From Paenibacillus sp. PCH8 (lineage in GTDB: Bacteria > Bacillota > Bacilli > Paenibacillales > Paenibacillaceae): DNA of 64,000 nt. The translations under genes and the position numbers were made by a program. Positions 27,370 to 35,436 of this stretch are shown one piece after another (position 1 is the stretch's first letter; the number at the start of each line of letters is the position of its first letter). The notes beneath the pieces are model-generated. The model was given only the letters and a program-made list of their open reading frames with translations. It made no database searches and had not been told where the DNA came from. The DNA lies in assembly GCF_002968835.1 (NCBI RefSeq), contig NZ_PKQK01000007.1:1-64000 (forward strand), given 5' to 3'.

Positions 27370-27816
27370 ATGACCATACATATTAGAGAGACTCAACCTG
27401 ATGATCTGAAATCACTGACTGCATTGATGCATGACTATGTGGTGGGATTCTACAACAACCCCTGGCCTGGTGATCAATCCATCGAGCTTTTGATTAACAA
27501 CCTGCTTGATCAGCAGATCGGTGCACAATTTGTGGCAGAACAGAACGGAAAATTGATCGGATTCTCCACATTATTCTTTACTTACAGCACGATGAAAGCG
27601 AAGCGCGTAACCGTTATGAATGATCTTTTTGTCGTGGAAACCTGTAGGGAGGGTGAGGCAGAAGCCTTATTATTTGAACACTGTCAGCAATACACCCGTG
27701 AACAAGGATGTGCTTACATGTCCTGGATCACTGCGGTGACTAATGAACGCGCACAGAAATTATTCGAACGTCTCGGAGCTACACGCGGCGCTTGGGTAAA
27801 CTATTCTATTAAGTAA
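27370..27816 (+). CDS. GNAT family N-acetyltransferase
   Basis: The 148-residue product has the fold elements of GCN5-related acetyltransferases: an N-terminal IHIRETQPDDLKSLTALM strand-helix, a central VAEQNGKLIGFSTLF beta hairpin, VMNDLFVVETCREGEAEALLFEHC as motif A (with a less canonical acetyl-CoA loop), and a C-terminal NERAQKLFERLGA helix. The substrate cannot be told. ATG 27,370 has AAGG nine bases upstream. It has its own promoter and is flanked by terminators, so it is probably a single-gene unit. Confidence 0.85.
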   Translation: MTIHIRETQPDDLKSLTALMHDYVVGFYNNPWPGDQSIELLINNLLDQQIGAQFVAEQNGKLIGFSTLFFTYSTMKAKRVTVMNDLFVVETCREGEAEALLFEHCQQYTREQGCAYMSWITAVTNERAQKLFERLGATRGAWVNYSIK

Positions 27817-27831
27817 GCCTCTATTCAAAAA

Positions 27832-27878
27832 AGGACATGAGTACATGAGGGCTGAGCCCTGACCATGTGTCATGTCCT
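27832..27878. terminator. Long hairpin between convergent GNAT and PHP genes
   Basis: AGGACATGA pairs with TCATGTCCT, with further pairing inside (CATG and AGGGC/GCCCT). It lies between convergent genes with A-rich left and T-rich right flanks, so it may terminate both. Confidence 0.65.
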
Positions 27879-27956
27879 GAATTTATTTAACATTTCAATG
27901 TGCCAACAGAAGTGAACATCCATGATACTCAAGCAGCAGCGTCTAATATTTCCCGC

Positions 27957-28823
27957 TTACTTCCTCTTGCTGTGAACAGCTGCCTGCAGCCTTTCCAACA
28001 CATCCACTGATACCGTCTTGCTACCGAGATCTCCATGAAAAACAACACCTTGCCGTTCACCATGATAATCCGATCCACCCGTTTCAATAAGATCATATTC
28101 CTTGGCCATTTCAGCATATTTGCGTTCCTCTTCCGGTCCATGGTCCGAATGAAATACCTCCATACCGTCCGGACGAGAGTCTGTGATGATACGACGAACC
28201 AATTCATCGTCTCCATACAGCCCCGGATGGGCGATAACAGCAGCTCCACCAGCAGCTCTGATCCACTCGCACGCATCCTTAGGCGCAACTCGGGGTACAG
28301 ACACGAAGCCAGGCTTGCCCTCAGCAAGGTAACGATCAAATGCATCTCGCATGTCGACAGCATATCCTTTCTTTACAAGCACATCGGCCATATGAGGTCT
28401 GCCAATGCTTTCATCCGGCTCTAGCGGCCGTCCCAGCCCGTCCAACACTTCCCGCCAGCTTATCTCAAGACCAAGCTCTTGAAGTTTGGCTATGATCAGA
28501 TGATTACGTTCTTCTCGCGCTTGTCTTAATCCGCGCAACTCTTGCAGGAATTGCTCATCCTCTGTATTCACGTAATAGCCAAGCACATGAATATCCTTCC
28601 CGCCAGCCCGGGTACTGATCTCCACACCGGCAATGACTTCGATGTCGTACTCTACCCCGGCCCGCTGTGCTTCCGCTACACCAGCTACCGTATCATGGTC
28701 CGTTAGGGCAACCGCAGATAATCCTTTTCGCTTGGCGAGCTTCACATTATCGGTGGGTGATTGCATTCCATCCGAGGCTTGGCTATGGGTATGAAGATCA
28801 CAGCGTCCTTGACGTTGATCCAT
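27957..28823 (-). CDS. PHP domain-containing phosphoesterase
   Basis: The 288 residues form a polymerase-and-histidinol-phosphatase metal hydrolase. Motifs are DLHTHSQASDG at residue 9, ALTDHDT, GVEIST, VIAHPGLYG and the C-terminal GGSDYHG, which together supply the trinuclear metal ligands. The arrangement matches the YciV/TrpH group, some of which are 5'-3' nucleotidases or RNases (RNase AM); the substrate here is not determined. ATG 28,821-28,823 lies 9 bases after GGAG; the in-frame start two codons upstream is less well placed. Confidence 0.9.
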   Translation of the reverse strand: MDQRQGRCDLHTHSQASDGMQSPTDNVKLAKRKGLSAVALTDHDTVAGVAEAQRAGVEYDIEVIAGVEISTRAGGKDIHVLGYYVNTEDEQFLQELRGLRQAREERNHLIIAKLQELGLEISWREVLDGLGRPLEPDESIGRPHMADVLVKKGYAVDMRDAFDRYLAEGKPGFVSVPRVAPKDACEWIRAAGGAAVIAHPGLYGDDELVRRIITDSRPDGMEVFHSDHGPEEERKYAEMAKEYDLIETGGSDYHGERQGVVFHGDLGSKTVSVDVLERLQAAVHSKRK

Positions 28824-28876
28824 GAACAACAGCTCCTTTGTTTATGGTGGGATTATAACTCAACTTTAGCCTGCTA

Positions 28877-29800
28877 TTATGCCTTTTCCGTCTTGTGTTC
28901 CAACTCATTCTGCTCCTGTAGACGCAGATAGTTCAGGAAAGCAACAGCGGATAGAGGCAACAAGGACGATTTAAGATGGATGGCATAGAACTGCCGTTTG
29001 AATTCGAGTCCTCGGATATCCACAATATGAACGAGACCCAATGCCAGTTCATGCTGCACCGAAGAAGGAGATAACATCGTAATGCCCACCCCTGCCTCCA
29101 CAGCCGATTTTACCGCTCCTGTGCTACCAAGTTCCATCACAACATTCATATCCTGTGGATCAATTTTTCTCTTTTGCAGTTGGTCTTCCATCACCTGTCG
29201 TGTACCGGAACCCTTCTCTCGCAGGACAAAAGGGTAATTCATCACATCTTCAAGATTGACTTTGCCTCGCTTAGCCAGATCATGCCCGGCAGGTACAATC
29301 AGTTTCAGTTCATCTTGCATGACAGGCTCCACAATCATATCCGGGTGGTGCACCGGCGCTTCAATAAGGCCAAAATTAAGCTGATGTTTCAATATATCAT
29401 CCATGATTTGCGTTGTATTCATCACTTTCATGACGATAGAAATATCGGGATATTGACGTGCAAACGGTCCAAGCATGCGAGGGAGCACATATTCCCCAAT
29501 CGTTAAACTGGCTCCAAGCTGAAGTCGGCCCTGCAACATCTGGGTAAATGCCGACATTGCCTCATCGGTCTGTCTGACCAAATCAACGCTCCGTTTGGCA
29601 TGAGGCAATAATGTCCGGCCAGCCTCGGATAATTCTATTTTTTTGGTGGAACGATGCAATAACTTGGTCCCATAATAGTCCTCCAGGGATTGAATCTGCA
29701 TCGTCACTGCGGGTTGTGTCATATGTAATGCTTGTGCAGCAGCGGAGAAGCTGCCCTTCTCTGCTACCGTATAAAAAATATGCAATTGATGAAAATTCAT
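28877..29800 (-). CDS. LysR family transcriptional regulator
   Basis: The N-terminal winged helix MNFHQLHIFYTVAEKGSFSA with AAQALHMTQPAVTMQIQSLE is a standard LysR DNA-binding domain, followed by a periplasmic-binding-like effector domain containing LREKGSGTRQVMEDQL. That last motif is common in the CysL/CbbR-like branch that responds to small anions or metabolites; the actual ligand is not clear. Start ATG 29,798-29,800 follows GAGGGG. About 307 residues. Neighbours give no regulon hint; no divergent target gene adjoins it. Confidence 0.9.
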   Translation of the reverse strand: MNFHQLHIFYTVAEKGSFSAAAQALHMTQPAVTMQIQSLEDYYGTKLLHRSTKKIELSEAGRTLLPHAKRSVDLVRQTDEAMSAFTQMLQGRLQLGASLTIGEYVLPRMLGPFARQYPDISIVMKVMNTTQIMDDILKHQLNFGLIEAPVHHPDMIVEPVMQDELKLIVPAGHDLAKRGKVNLEDVMNYPFVLREKGSGTRQVMEDQLQKRKIDPQDMNVVMELGSTGAVKSAVEAGVGITMLSPSSVQHELALGLVHIVDIRGLEFKRQFYAIHLKSSLLPLSAVAFLNYLRLQEQNELEHKTEKA

Positions 29801-29857
29801 ATCTTCGCCCCTCTTCGAGTACACTCCCTATATTGTAGCCGATTTCCACGCTTGCCA

Positions 29858-29887
29858 ACAAAAAAAGCATGCAGCTTGTCTGCATGC
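29858..29887 (-). terminator. Terminator of the 29.9-kb hypothetical gene
   Basis: In minus sense GCATGCAG-acaag-CTGCATGC is followed by seven T. Confidence 0.9.
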
Positions 29888-29932
29888 GATGGTACCTGAA
29901 TCTATGATTTCAACATATTGGATCTACTCCAC

Positions 29933-30370
29933 TTACTTATGCTTGCGACTATTTTTGACCAGCGTCATTCTTCTTGAATGTCTGAGCCATGAATAATACG
30001 ATTTCAGGTCTCTCAGTTCAATGGTCTCCGACATTCGCCCCAGAAACGTCACTACAATCATTTTGTGCAGCGGGTTGCCAGCAATATCATATTCTCCTTC
30101 AAGTTCGGAAAATTCGGCGACCACGACCAGATCCTCATCAATAAGGTAGACGTCCTGTTCATTACGGTAGTATGGTGTTATACGGTCCTGCTTCAGACAC
30201 TCCCATAACCACGCCGCAATATGATCATCATCACTACGTGCAGGCTCAATACGGTCTTCATACCGCATCTTGGCATGATGGGTAATGACGATGTCGGCCA
30301 CTTTCTTGTCTCCAAGAGCCACGAAAAACGGCTCGTAGGTGCTCCAACGTTGCATCACCTTATCACGCAT
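29933..30370 (-). CDS. Conserved-looking hypothetical protein, soluble, 145 residues
   Basis: I do not recognise the family. The protein starts MRDKVMQRWSTYEPFFVAL, is charged and without membrane segments or signal peptide. ITHHAKMRYEDRI and a following beta-rich stretch (DVYLIDEDLVVVAEFSELE, then HKMIVVTFLGRMSETIELRDL) resemble the compact folds of toxin-like or RelE-type small proteins, but key residues cannot be assigned. ATG 30,370 has GGAG ten bases upstream; a GTG three codons earlier overlaps it. It has its own terminator, and lies between the LysR gene and ylbG. Confidence 0.7.
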   Translation of the reverse strand: MRDKVMQRWSTYEPFFVALGDKKVADIVITHHAKMRYEDRIEPARSDDDHIAAWLWECLKQDRITPYYRNEQDVYLIDEDLVVVAEFSELEGEYDIAGNPLHKMIVVTFLGRMSETIELRDLKSYYSWLRHSRRMTLVKNSRKHK

Positions 30371-30535
30371 GGGAATCACTCTCCACCAGATAGGACTTTC
30401 TATCTATTTATTACCAAATATATTACAACATAAGTCCTGCAACCTCAAGGCGTAAGTTTAACTTTTTTTCACAAAAGCCTATTTGTGAATAATTTAAGAA
30501 AAGAGCGACCACAAAGGGTCCCTCCAGTTCCTCGT

Positions 30536-30802
30536 CTATACTCCATAAAAGCTGGTTTTATCCATGGTTTTGCTGGCATACTCTGTTTTGATCTCATTTC
30601 GATACGAACGTTCGATTTTGCGCACATAGGAAAGTCGCTTCACATTTTTCATCGTATCATCTGCCCGTTCTGCATTAACATACATGACCACATAATGCAT
30701 ACGGCGGGAGATATAATGCACGGTGCCATATTTTTCGAGATTACGGGCAGCCTTCAAATCACTGACCCAAATAATGAATCCAGTCCGTTCCGCAAACATC
30801 AT
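30536..30802 (-). CDS. ylbG: YlbG family protein (DUF2129)
   Basis: A small protein of unknown biochemical role widely present in Bacillales. The conserved core MFAERTGFIIWVSDLKAARN, LEKYGTVHYISRRMHYVVMY and VRKIERSYRNEIKTEY is complete. Two adjacent ATGs (30,802 and 30,799) follow GGCGGGG; the reading frame runs further upstream into the 46-bp repeats but without a start signal. It lies downstream of ylbF, as in B. subtilis, but 270 bp of repeats separate them. Confidence 0.92.
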   Translation of the reverse strand: MMFAERTGFIIWVSDLKAARNLEKYGTVHYISRRMHYVVMYVNAERADDTMKNVKRLSYVRKIERSYRNEIKTEYASKTMDKTSFYGV

Positions 30803-30838
30803 CGTTCCCCGCCTTTCTATAATGGAGACCGGCGCCTT

Positions 30839-31022
30839 GGATGATTGTTGCTCGGTCACTTGCACCAAGCAAGCATTCATCCCCGGATGATTGTTGCTCG
30901 GTTACTTGCACCAAGCAAGCATTCATCCCCGGATGATTGTTGCTCGGTTACTTGCACCGAGCAAGCATTCATCCCCGGATGATTGTTGCTCGGTCACTTG
31001 CACCGAGCAAGCATTCATCCCT
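30839..31022 (-). repeat. Four tandem 46-bp hairpin repeats between ylbF and ylbG
   Basis: Units start at 30,839, 30,885, 30,931 and 30,977 with a period of exactly 46 bp and almost no divergence. Each unit is itself a dyad: GGATGA pairs with TCATCC, and TTGCTCGGT with ACCGAGCAA around a 7-nt loop. In the first two units the right arm reads ACCAAGCAA: this would be a C-A mismatch in plus-strand RNA but a G-U pair in minus-strand RNA, the direction of ylbF-ylbG. The array thus lies in the likely ylbG leader or ylbF 3' UTR. Confidence 0.92.
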
Positions 31023-31069
31023 AAGATCCGATCTGTCTGAGTCTGAATTAATTACCCGATGCTGGCTAC

Positions 31070-31507
31070 TTAACTGCAACCGCACTTGCCACCACTACCG
31101 CAGCCGCCCTTCGGATTCGGATCATTGCTCGGCACCTTAATGGTTGTTGATACGGCAAATGCAATGGTCTCTGACATCTGAAATAACATCTCATCCAGCG
31201 ACTTCTCTGCCTGCTTGAAGCGGGCTACCGCTTCAAAATTCTCCAACTCCATTTCCAGAGCGTTCACTTGATCTTTCGCTGCGTGAAAATCCGGGTGGAA
31301 ATGACCGAAACGTTGTGTTTCTTCAAATAATTCCTTCTTGGCATTCAGCTTTCGGATCCCCGCTTGAATCTCAGGGTTACTCTCGACTTGCTGCTTCCAA
31401 TATAAATAATCCGATACTTCGGCAGATTGGTTAATCATGTCGCCCAGTTCATATGCGCCCGTTAACACTTGGGCCATATCGACCGTGTTCATTTCCGCTA
31501 CGCTCAT
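31070..31507 (-). CDS. ylbF: YlbF family protein with a C-terminal cysteine cluster
   Basis: YlbF, with YmcA and YaaT, forms the Y-complex that carries Fe-S clusters and adjusts RNase Y, affecting competence, biofilm and sporulation. The helical domain (DMAQVLTGAYELGDMI to FQMSETIAFAVS) is typical. The C-terminal end GGCGSGGKCGCS gives three cysteines in a glycine-rich tail, fitting the reported cluster role of this family. ATG 31,505-31,507 follows AGGATG at 6 bases. 145 residues. It precedes ylbG. Confidence 0.9.
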   Translation of the reverse strand: MSVAEMNTVDMAQVLTGAYELGDMINQSAEVSDYLYWKQQVESNPEIQAGIRKLNAKKELFEETQRFGHFHPDFHAAKDQVNALEMELENFEAVARFKQAEKSLDEMLFQMSETIAFAVSTTIKVPSNDPNPKGGCGSGGKCGCS

Positions 31508-31657
31508 GAAATTCATCCTATCTATATATAAAGTTCTACTTAACGTAGACTACTTCATCATAGCATATCCATGAATAGTTAAGAAGAGTTTTTCCTACAA
31601 ATAGAAATAGATGGAACCCAGAAATTCGGGTTTGGTCCTGGCAATCCTCTGAAATGA

Positions 31658-33396
31658 TCAGGTTATGACATCACCAGGCAGGATAAGACGCATTGTATCC
31701 CACTCTGACGGGGAGAATGTACGCCATTCAGTCTCTGACGTATGTTCATTTGAATCCAGTATGCACCAACCGCTTAATGTCCATTGTTCATGTCCCTGTA
31801 CCTGATGTGGAATGAGATATTGGGTACATTTATCCTGTTGTATTCCCAGCTTGGTCTGCCACTCAATGGCTTTGGTAACGATCTGTCGTGCTGTTGACAT
31901 ATGATATCGCCGCCACTCCCTGTACCAGTTCTCCGGTATCTCATCAACCCCCAACATAGAGTACGTCTTCTCGATAACAGAATCATCCCGTTCCATCGCA
32001 TGGAATAATACAGGGACTTCAACCAGACCTTGATTACGGGGTGAGTAGAAAGACAAATACATATCGCTCAGCACATCTTTTTGGATTAAATCCTGATCTG
32101 AGGTCGTGTCTCTACACGCTTCCATGTACCGTTCTATATTCGAGGGTGCACAGTCTGCTTCCTTTCCCCAACCCTCTAATGCAATAAGAACATGTTCCGG
32201 CACACCTGTCAGGGCATACTGATACAGAAAATTCATTATTTTTTGCAGTTCCATTCCTCCAGCTATGGCCGAGAGCATTCGTTCACGCGTCAAGCGATAG
32301 ATGGACATATGATCACGGGTAACCCGTTCAGCGCATAGATCCAGCATCCAGTACATATCAGGTCTCACTTCAGGTGGCACCAACATTTCGAAATCAGCCT
32401 GCACGTAAAACCCACACTTCTCCGTTTCTGTGACCCTCTCTTGCCCACGATATAACAGGCTTTTCGGTTCGATCAACCAGCGAAATGCCAGCTCCCCTGA
32501 CGAATTTTCTCCAACTTCACCGTAACCCCAACCAGCCAACGCATTAAGCCAGCTTCTGATCTGTGGTTCCCATTTCGAATTCAATATTCGGCACCATAGG
32601 TCCTTTCCCGGAGTAAGGACTGTCAATTGATTACGAAAATGCTGCAACGCAGGTTCGGTATCCCCATATCTGCCCACACAAGCATGATATATCTCCCGAT
32701 GCATCTGGGTCCATGAGAGTTTTAACCATTCTTGTAATTGATCATCTACGATCTGAATTCGGCCTTTTACCTTCTGAGCCAGATTCAGACTAAGTAGCAG
32801 ATCGAGAAGGATTGCAACGTGGATCGGATATAGGTCCGAATCTTCATATCGGATGCGCAAACCATCAAAGTCTGCAGAAGAAAGTACCGTTATCACACTT
32901 AATTTTTGAATCGTTCTCTTATGTATGGTGCCCTTACCTGTCAAGGGCAACCCTTCTCTTCTTATCCATGCGATCAGATGGAGCAACTCTCCAGCTATAT
33001 CCGGCTTTCCCTCCTCTAATACATCAGCATGTATCGTCATCTGTTCAACGTATACACCCACTCTTCGGGCATAAGCAGTCGTCAATATCTCCAATAAGAA
33101 AACAGGAATATAAAATAAACGTTCTCCCAACTCTTATAAACAGACTCAATCCATCTTCGATTTTTCAGCATCGCAAATGTAGCTTTGGCCTCTGCACCAC
33201 TTATCCCTTCAATAGCCCATTGTTCTGGTGGCATGAGAGAAGAAAAAGGTTGTCCCGCATGTTTGTGAAAAATGGCACCAAGCACTCGCTGTTCTACTGA
33301 AGTAAGCTCCGACCATGAATTAAGGTCGGGTTGTACGGCAGGCACATCTTTGGGGTCTAATGATGGGTCCAATGATGGGTCCAATGAAGATGACAT
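31658..33396 (-). pseudogene. Helicase-associated (XPB/Ssl2 N-terminal-like) protein, frame broken by a one-base deletion
   Basis: This is the partner of the XPB-like helicase at 33,431. The first frame starts at ATG 33,394-33,396 after AAGGAGG and encodes three SLDP repeats, then a winged-helix-like segment (LTSVEQRVLGAIFHKHAGQP) ending RRWIESVYKSW. A second frame (from about 33,130) continues GERLFYIPVFLLEIL and runs to 31,658 with a Helicase_C_3-like C-terminal domain containing SIYRLTRERMLSAIAGGMEL. The break is at CCC 33,126-33,128: adding one G on the coding strand gives KSWGERLFYIP and a 579-residue protein. It is more likely a read error than a dead gene. Mycobacterial XPB has a similar neighbour. 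Confidence 0.8.
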
Positions 33397-33430
33397 TCCT
33401 ATTCCCTCCTTTTCCACAAGTGCTAACAAA

Positions 33431-35125
33431 CTATTCGGATTCATGAACGACAGCATACTCATAGCCCTGCTCAACCAAGAACATCTGACGATTTAATGCA
33501 AACTCCTGTTCCTTACTATCCTCTGATACCAAAGCGTAGAAGTACGCCTTGTTCTCCCCAGATTTCGGTCTCAAAATCCGTCCCAATCGCTGTGCCTCTT
33601 CCTGCCTTGAACCGAAACTGCCTGATATTTCAAGAGCAACCGCAGCATCAGGTAAATCCACGGCAAAATTGGCTACCTTGGACACAACAATCGTTCTAAT
33701 CTCACCTCGCTTAAATGCTGAAAACCATTGTATTCTCTCTTGCTGAGACATTGCTCCTGAGATCAGAGGTGCTTCAATTTCCCGGGCAATCATCTCAAGC
33801 TGAGTCAGATATTGTCCAATCACAAGTGCAGGCAGATCCCGATGACGCTCCAGCAAACGCTTGACTACATGCACCTTTGCCGGATTTTCAGCAGCCAAAC
33901 GAAATTGATGCTTCGCCTCAGCTTGCAGATAATTCGATCTTAACTCTGACGAGAACGGGACACGTATCTCCTGACACTGTACATCAGCAATCCAGCCTTG
34001 CTGCTCCAGTTGTTTCCATGGCATATCATAGAGTTTCGGTCCAATCAACGAGAATACATCCTGTTCACAGCCATCCTCTCGAACCAGTGTGGCTGTTAAT
34101 CCCAGCCTTCGCGTAGCTTGGATATCCGCAGTTGCACGAAACACCGGGGCTGGTAGCAAATGCACTTCATCATAGATGATCAGACCCCATTGCCGCTCGC
34201 TGAGCAGTTTGATATGGGTAAAATCAGCATCCTTTGATTTCCGATGCGTAAGAATCTGATAGGTTGCCACCGTCACAGGTTTCACCTGTTTCTTCTGACC
34301 GGAATACTCACCAATCTGTTCACTGGTAATCGTTGTTTTGTCTTGAATTTCCTGAATCCACTGTCGCACAGACGTTGTATTGGATGTCAAAATGAGGCAT
34401 TCACATTGAAGCCGCTCCAGAACGGCTATGCCAATGACCGTTTTACCAGCTCCACAGGGCAAGACAAGCAACCCGCTGCCCCCCATGCCCTCACTGCCTT
34501 CAAAAGCATCCACGGCTTCTCTCTGGTATGAACGTAACGCAAACCGCTCTGATTGATCACCAGAAACATTGCACTGCCATTCAAATGAAAGCCTGGTTCC
34601 CTCCCGATATCCCACATAATCAAGCACCGGATAACCCAGACGTGTTAATTCCCTCTTCAATAAACCTCTCTGTTCCCCTGACAGCAGAAGCTCATGAGCA
34701 TCCGTGCGTTCCATGCGAAAGGCAGCTATTGTTTTCAGTCTGCTCAGTTCATCCAGTAATTGCTCATCTTCACTGATCAGACGCATTCTGATGTGATCTG
34801 CTTCAGAATGTAGCTTTAATTTGCCATACTGATCTATTATTCTTCGAACATCCTGCATTAGTGCTGCAGGCACATTCCAGCGGGATACCGACTCCAGACT
34901 GCTAATGACCTGATCTGCATTCCATCCCAGTGCAGCTGCATTCCAGAGGGACAGTGGCGTAATTCGGTATGTATGAAACCCCGCCGGTGTCTTGACCAGT
35001 TCTGAATACATCCCGATTTGCGCTCTTGCTCTTTCGAATCCAGGATGGCCGACTTCCAGCAAAACCGTAAAATCTCGCTGCACGATACAGGCATCCGTTC
35101 TTTCTATATGTTCCGATCCTTCCAT
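33431..35125 (-). CDS. DNA repair helicase of the XPB/Ssl2 superfamily
   Basis: A bacterial homologue of eukaryotic XPB, a 3'-5' DNA translocase of nucleotide excision repair. The 564 residues contain an XPB-type N-terminal damage-recognition region (about 1-190), then the helicase core with RSYQREAVDAF (Q motif-like), Walker A LPCGAGKTVIG, DEVH in LIIYDEVHLLPA, SAT-like GLTATLVREDG carrying the XPB RED motif, and the second lobe with ISGSFGSRQEEAQRLGRILRPK. Start ATG after GGAAGGG. Its likely partner protein follows 35 bp downstream. Family is firm; role in repair is inferred. Confidence 0.92.
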   Translation of the reverse strand: MEGSEHIERTDACIVQRDFTVLLEVGHPGFERARAQIGMYSELVKTPAGFHTYRITPLSLWNAAALGWNADQVISSLESVSRWNVPAALMQDVRRIIDQYGKLKLHSEADHIRMRLISEDEQLLDELSRLKTIAAFRMERTDAHELLLSGEQRGLLKRELTRLGYPVLDYVGYREGTRLSFEWQCNVSGDQSERFALRSYQREAVDAFEGSEGMGGSGLLVLPCGAGKTVIGIAVLERLQCECLILTSNTTSVRQWIQEIQDKTTITSEQIGEYSGQKKQVKPVTVATYQILTHRKSKDADFTHIKLLSERQWGLIIYDEVHLLPAPVFRATADIQATRRLGLTATLVREDGCEQDVFSLIGPKLYDMPWKQLEQQGWIADVQCQEIRVPFSSELRSNYLQAEAKHQFRLAAENPAKVHVVKRLLERHRDLPALVIGQYLTQLEMIAREIEAPLISGAMSQQERIQWFSAFKRGEIRTIVVSKVANFAVDLPDAAVALEISGSFGSRQEEAQRLGRILRPKSGENKAYFYALVSEDSKEQEFALNRQMFLVEQGYEYAVVHESE

Positions 35126-35144
35126 TCAGCCCTTCCTCCTATCA

Positions 35145-35175
35145 CAAAAAAAGTCCAGTTTCGGTAACCACCGAA
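35145..35175 (-). terminator. Possible terminator-like hairpin upstream of the XPB gene
   Basis: In minus sense TTTCGGT-ggtt-ACCGAAA is followed by CTGGAC and then seven T. It lies between the 35-kb repeat and the helicase start; it could be a second terminator for the M20 gene or an attenuator for the helicase. Confidence 0.4.
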
Positions 35176-35178
35176 ATG

Positions 35179-35372
35179 AACCTCTATAATTGCCAGTTCA
35201 AAAAGTCTAATTTTCAGTACCGAGAAGATGGAATGAAGCTAGAAATGGAGTAGCGGAGCGTAGGAAACCTACGTGAGCAACGGACATTTCGGCTGAATTT
35301 CATATTCGATGCTGATGATGCCGCTAGGCATGATTCGTAATCAAAAGTGGACTTTTTGAACAACCTCTATAA
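35179..35372. repeat. Palindromic intergenic repeat with GTTCAAAAAGTC ends and flanking AACCTCTATAA
   Basis: GTTCAAAAAGTC (35,196-35,207) is repeated inverted as GACTTTTTGAAC (35,350-35,361), with weaker symmetry further in. An inner hairpin CGTAGG/CCTACG lies near the middle. Outside the inverted ends the direct repeat AACCTCTATAA occurs on both sides (35,179-35,189 and 35,362-35,372), though this may be part of the element rather than a target duplication. No ORF is carried. Related cores occur at 417-450 and, in part, near 63,172. The family resembles a MITE or REP-type sequence. Confidence 0.7.
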
Positions 35373-35379
35373 AAATCCA

Positions 35380-35420
35380 CAAAAAAGCATCCTGCTCATA
35401 CCTTGGTATGAAAAGGATGC
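35380..35420 (-). terminator. Terminator of the M20 amidohydrolase gene
   Basis: In minus sense GCATCCT and AGGATGC close a stem that continues inward with TCATACC/GGTATGA, followed by TTTTTT. Confidence 0.9.
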
Positions 35421-35436
35421 CCAACTGCCTATAATG

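Noticed and set aside
30839..31022. Regular repeats that might be a CRISPR array
   Set aside because: The 46-bp units are contiguous with no unique spacers, and no cas gene is present.
35179..35372. AACCTCTATAA copies as a certain target-site duplication
   Set aside because: A related CCTCTAT sequence also borders the small palindrome at 450-458, so it may belong to the element itself.
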